The translations under genes and the position numbers were made by a program. Below are positions 63,962 through 64,000 of a stretch of DNA of 64,000 nucleotides, piece after piece. The notes below the pieces were generated by a model. It was not told the DNA's origin and searched no databases. It saw only the letters and a program-made list of their open reading frames with translations. The DNA is from Chitinophaga sp. sic0106. Lineage in GTDB: Bacteria; Bacteroidota; Bacteroidia; Chitinophagales; Chitinophagaceae. Numbering within the stretch: position 1 is the stretch's first letter; each line of letters starts with the position of its first letter. The stretch spans positions 62,001 to 126,000 of the forward strand of contig NZ_JAHUWJ010000019.1 of the NCBI RefSeq assembly GCF_019219075.1, read 5' to 3'.

Positions 63962-64000
63962 TTGTAACATTTTTTTTCAACAAAAAAATTACCTGTTACA

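Noticed and set aside
1..64000. CRISPR array within the window
   Set aside because: No repeated repeat-spacer structure was seen; only the tracrRNA anti-repeat is present. The array should lie left of position 1.
1..64000. tRNA or rRNA genes, including a tRNA as integrase target
   Set aside because: No cloverleaf or rRNA-like sequence was noticed on either strand.

Overview
The window looks like a chromosomal segment of a Chitinophaga-like Bacteroidota. The evidence is three SusC/SusD nutrient-uptake loci controlled by ECF sigma/FecR pairs, several lipoprotein signals, a Bacteroidota-type promoter (TTTG-N19-TAnnTTTG), a LytTR two-component system and a Bacteroidota tyrosine integrase. No rRNA or tRNA gene was seen. 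The genus is inferred from gene style, not from a marker gene.

Layout. (1) 1-5240: left-facing type II CRISPR-Cas locus: the 5' part of cas1, a large cas9 overlapping it by 4 bases, and a divergent tracrRNA. The array and cas2 must lie beyond the left edge. (2) 5398-13476: right-facing mannoside operon: GntR regulator (apparently leaderless and autoregulated), ROK kinase/mannose-6-phosphate-isomerase fusion, sugar porter and secreted GH38 alpha-mannosidase, closed by a strong terminator. (3) 13484-16144: LytTR regulator and TPR histidine kinase. (4) 16290-48658: three left-facing modules in tandem, each sigma factor - FecR - SusC - SusD - accessory lipoproteins - thioredoxin-fold protein. The first two share DUF4843 plus PKD-like lipoproteins and a thioredoxin-like protein, and one of them adds an esterase. 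The third carries a DUF1735-type lipoprotein and a TlpA-like protein. None encodes a recognisable glycoside hydrolase. (5) 48834-52085: DUF4262 protein, PEP mutase/isocitrate lyase family protein, SDR oxidoreductase, Crp/Fnr regulator. (6) About 52.1-64 kb: a clearly more AT-rich accessory island with an AAA/DUF4143 ATPase beside a shortened gene, GIY-YIG and HNH nuclease-like proteins, a DUF4365-TPR protein, a toxin-antitoxin-SecB-like chaperone triplet, a HEPN-like protein, a 1-kb structured non-coding region, a tyrosine integrase and an unknown 436-residue protein.

The most exciting item is the three-gene operon at 58355-59638. Its order (toxin-like, small antitoxin-like, SecB-like chaperone), its overlaps and the ADP-ribosyltransferase-like look of the first product recall the CmdTAC anti-phage systems. 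The antitoxin 3' end also contains a complete intrinsic-terminator-like hairpin followed by ten T, just before the chaperone start. Next in interest are the triple hairpin cluster upstream of the integrase, the tracrRNA/cas9 divergent region, and the GntR operator that overlaps both the -7 element and the start codon. All functions are read from motifs and gene order; no database search was possible.
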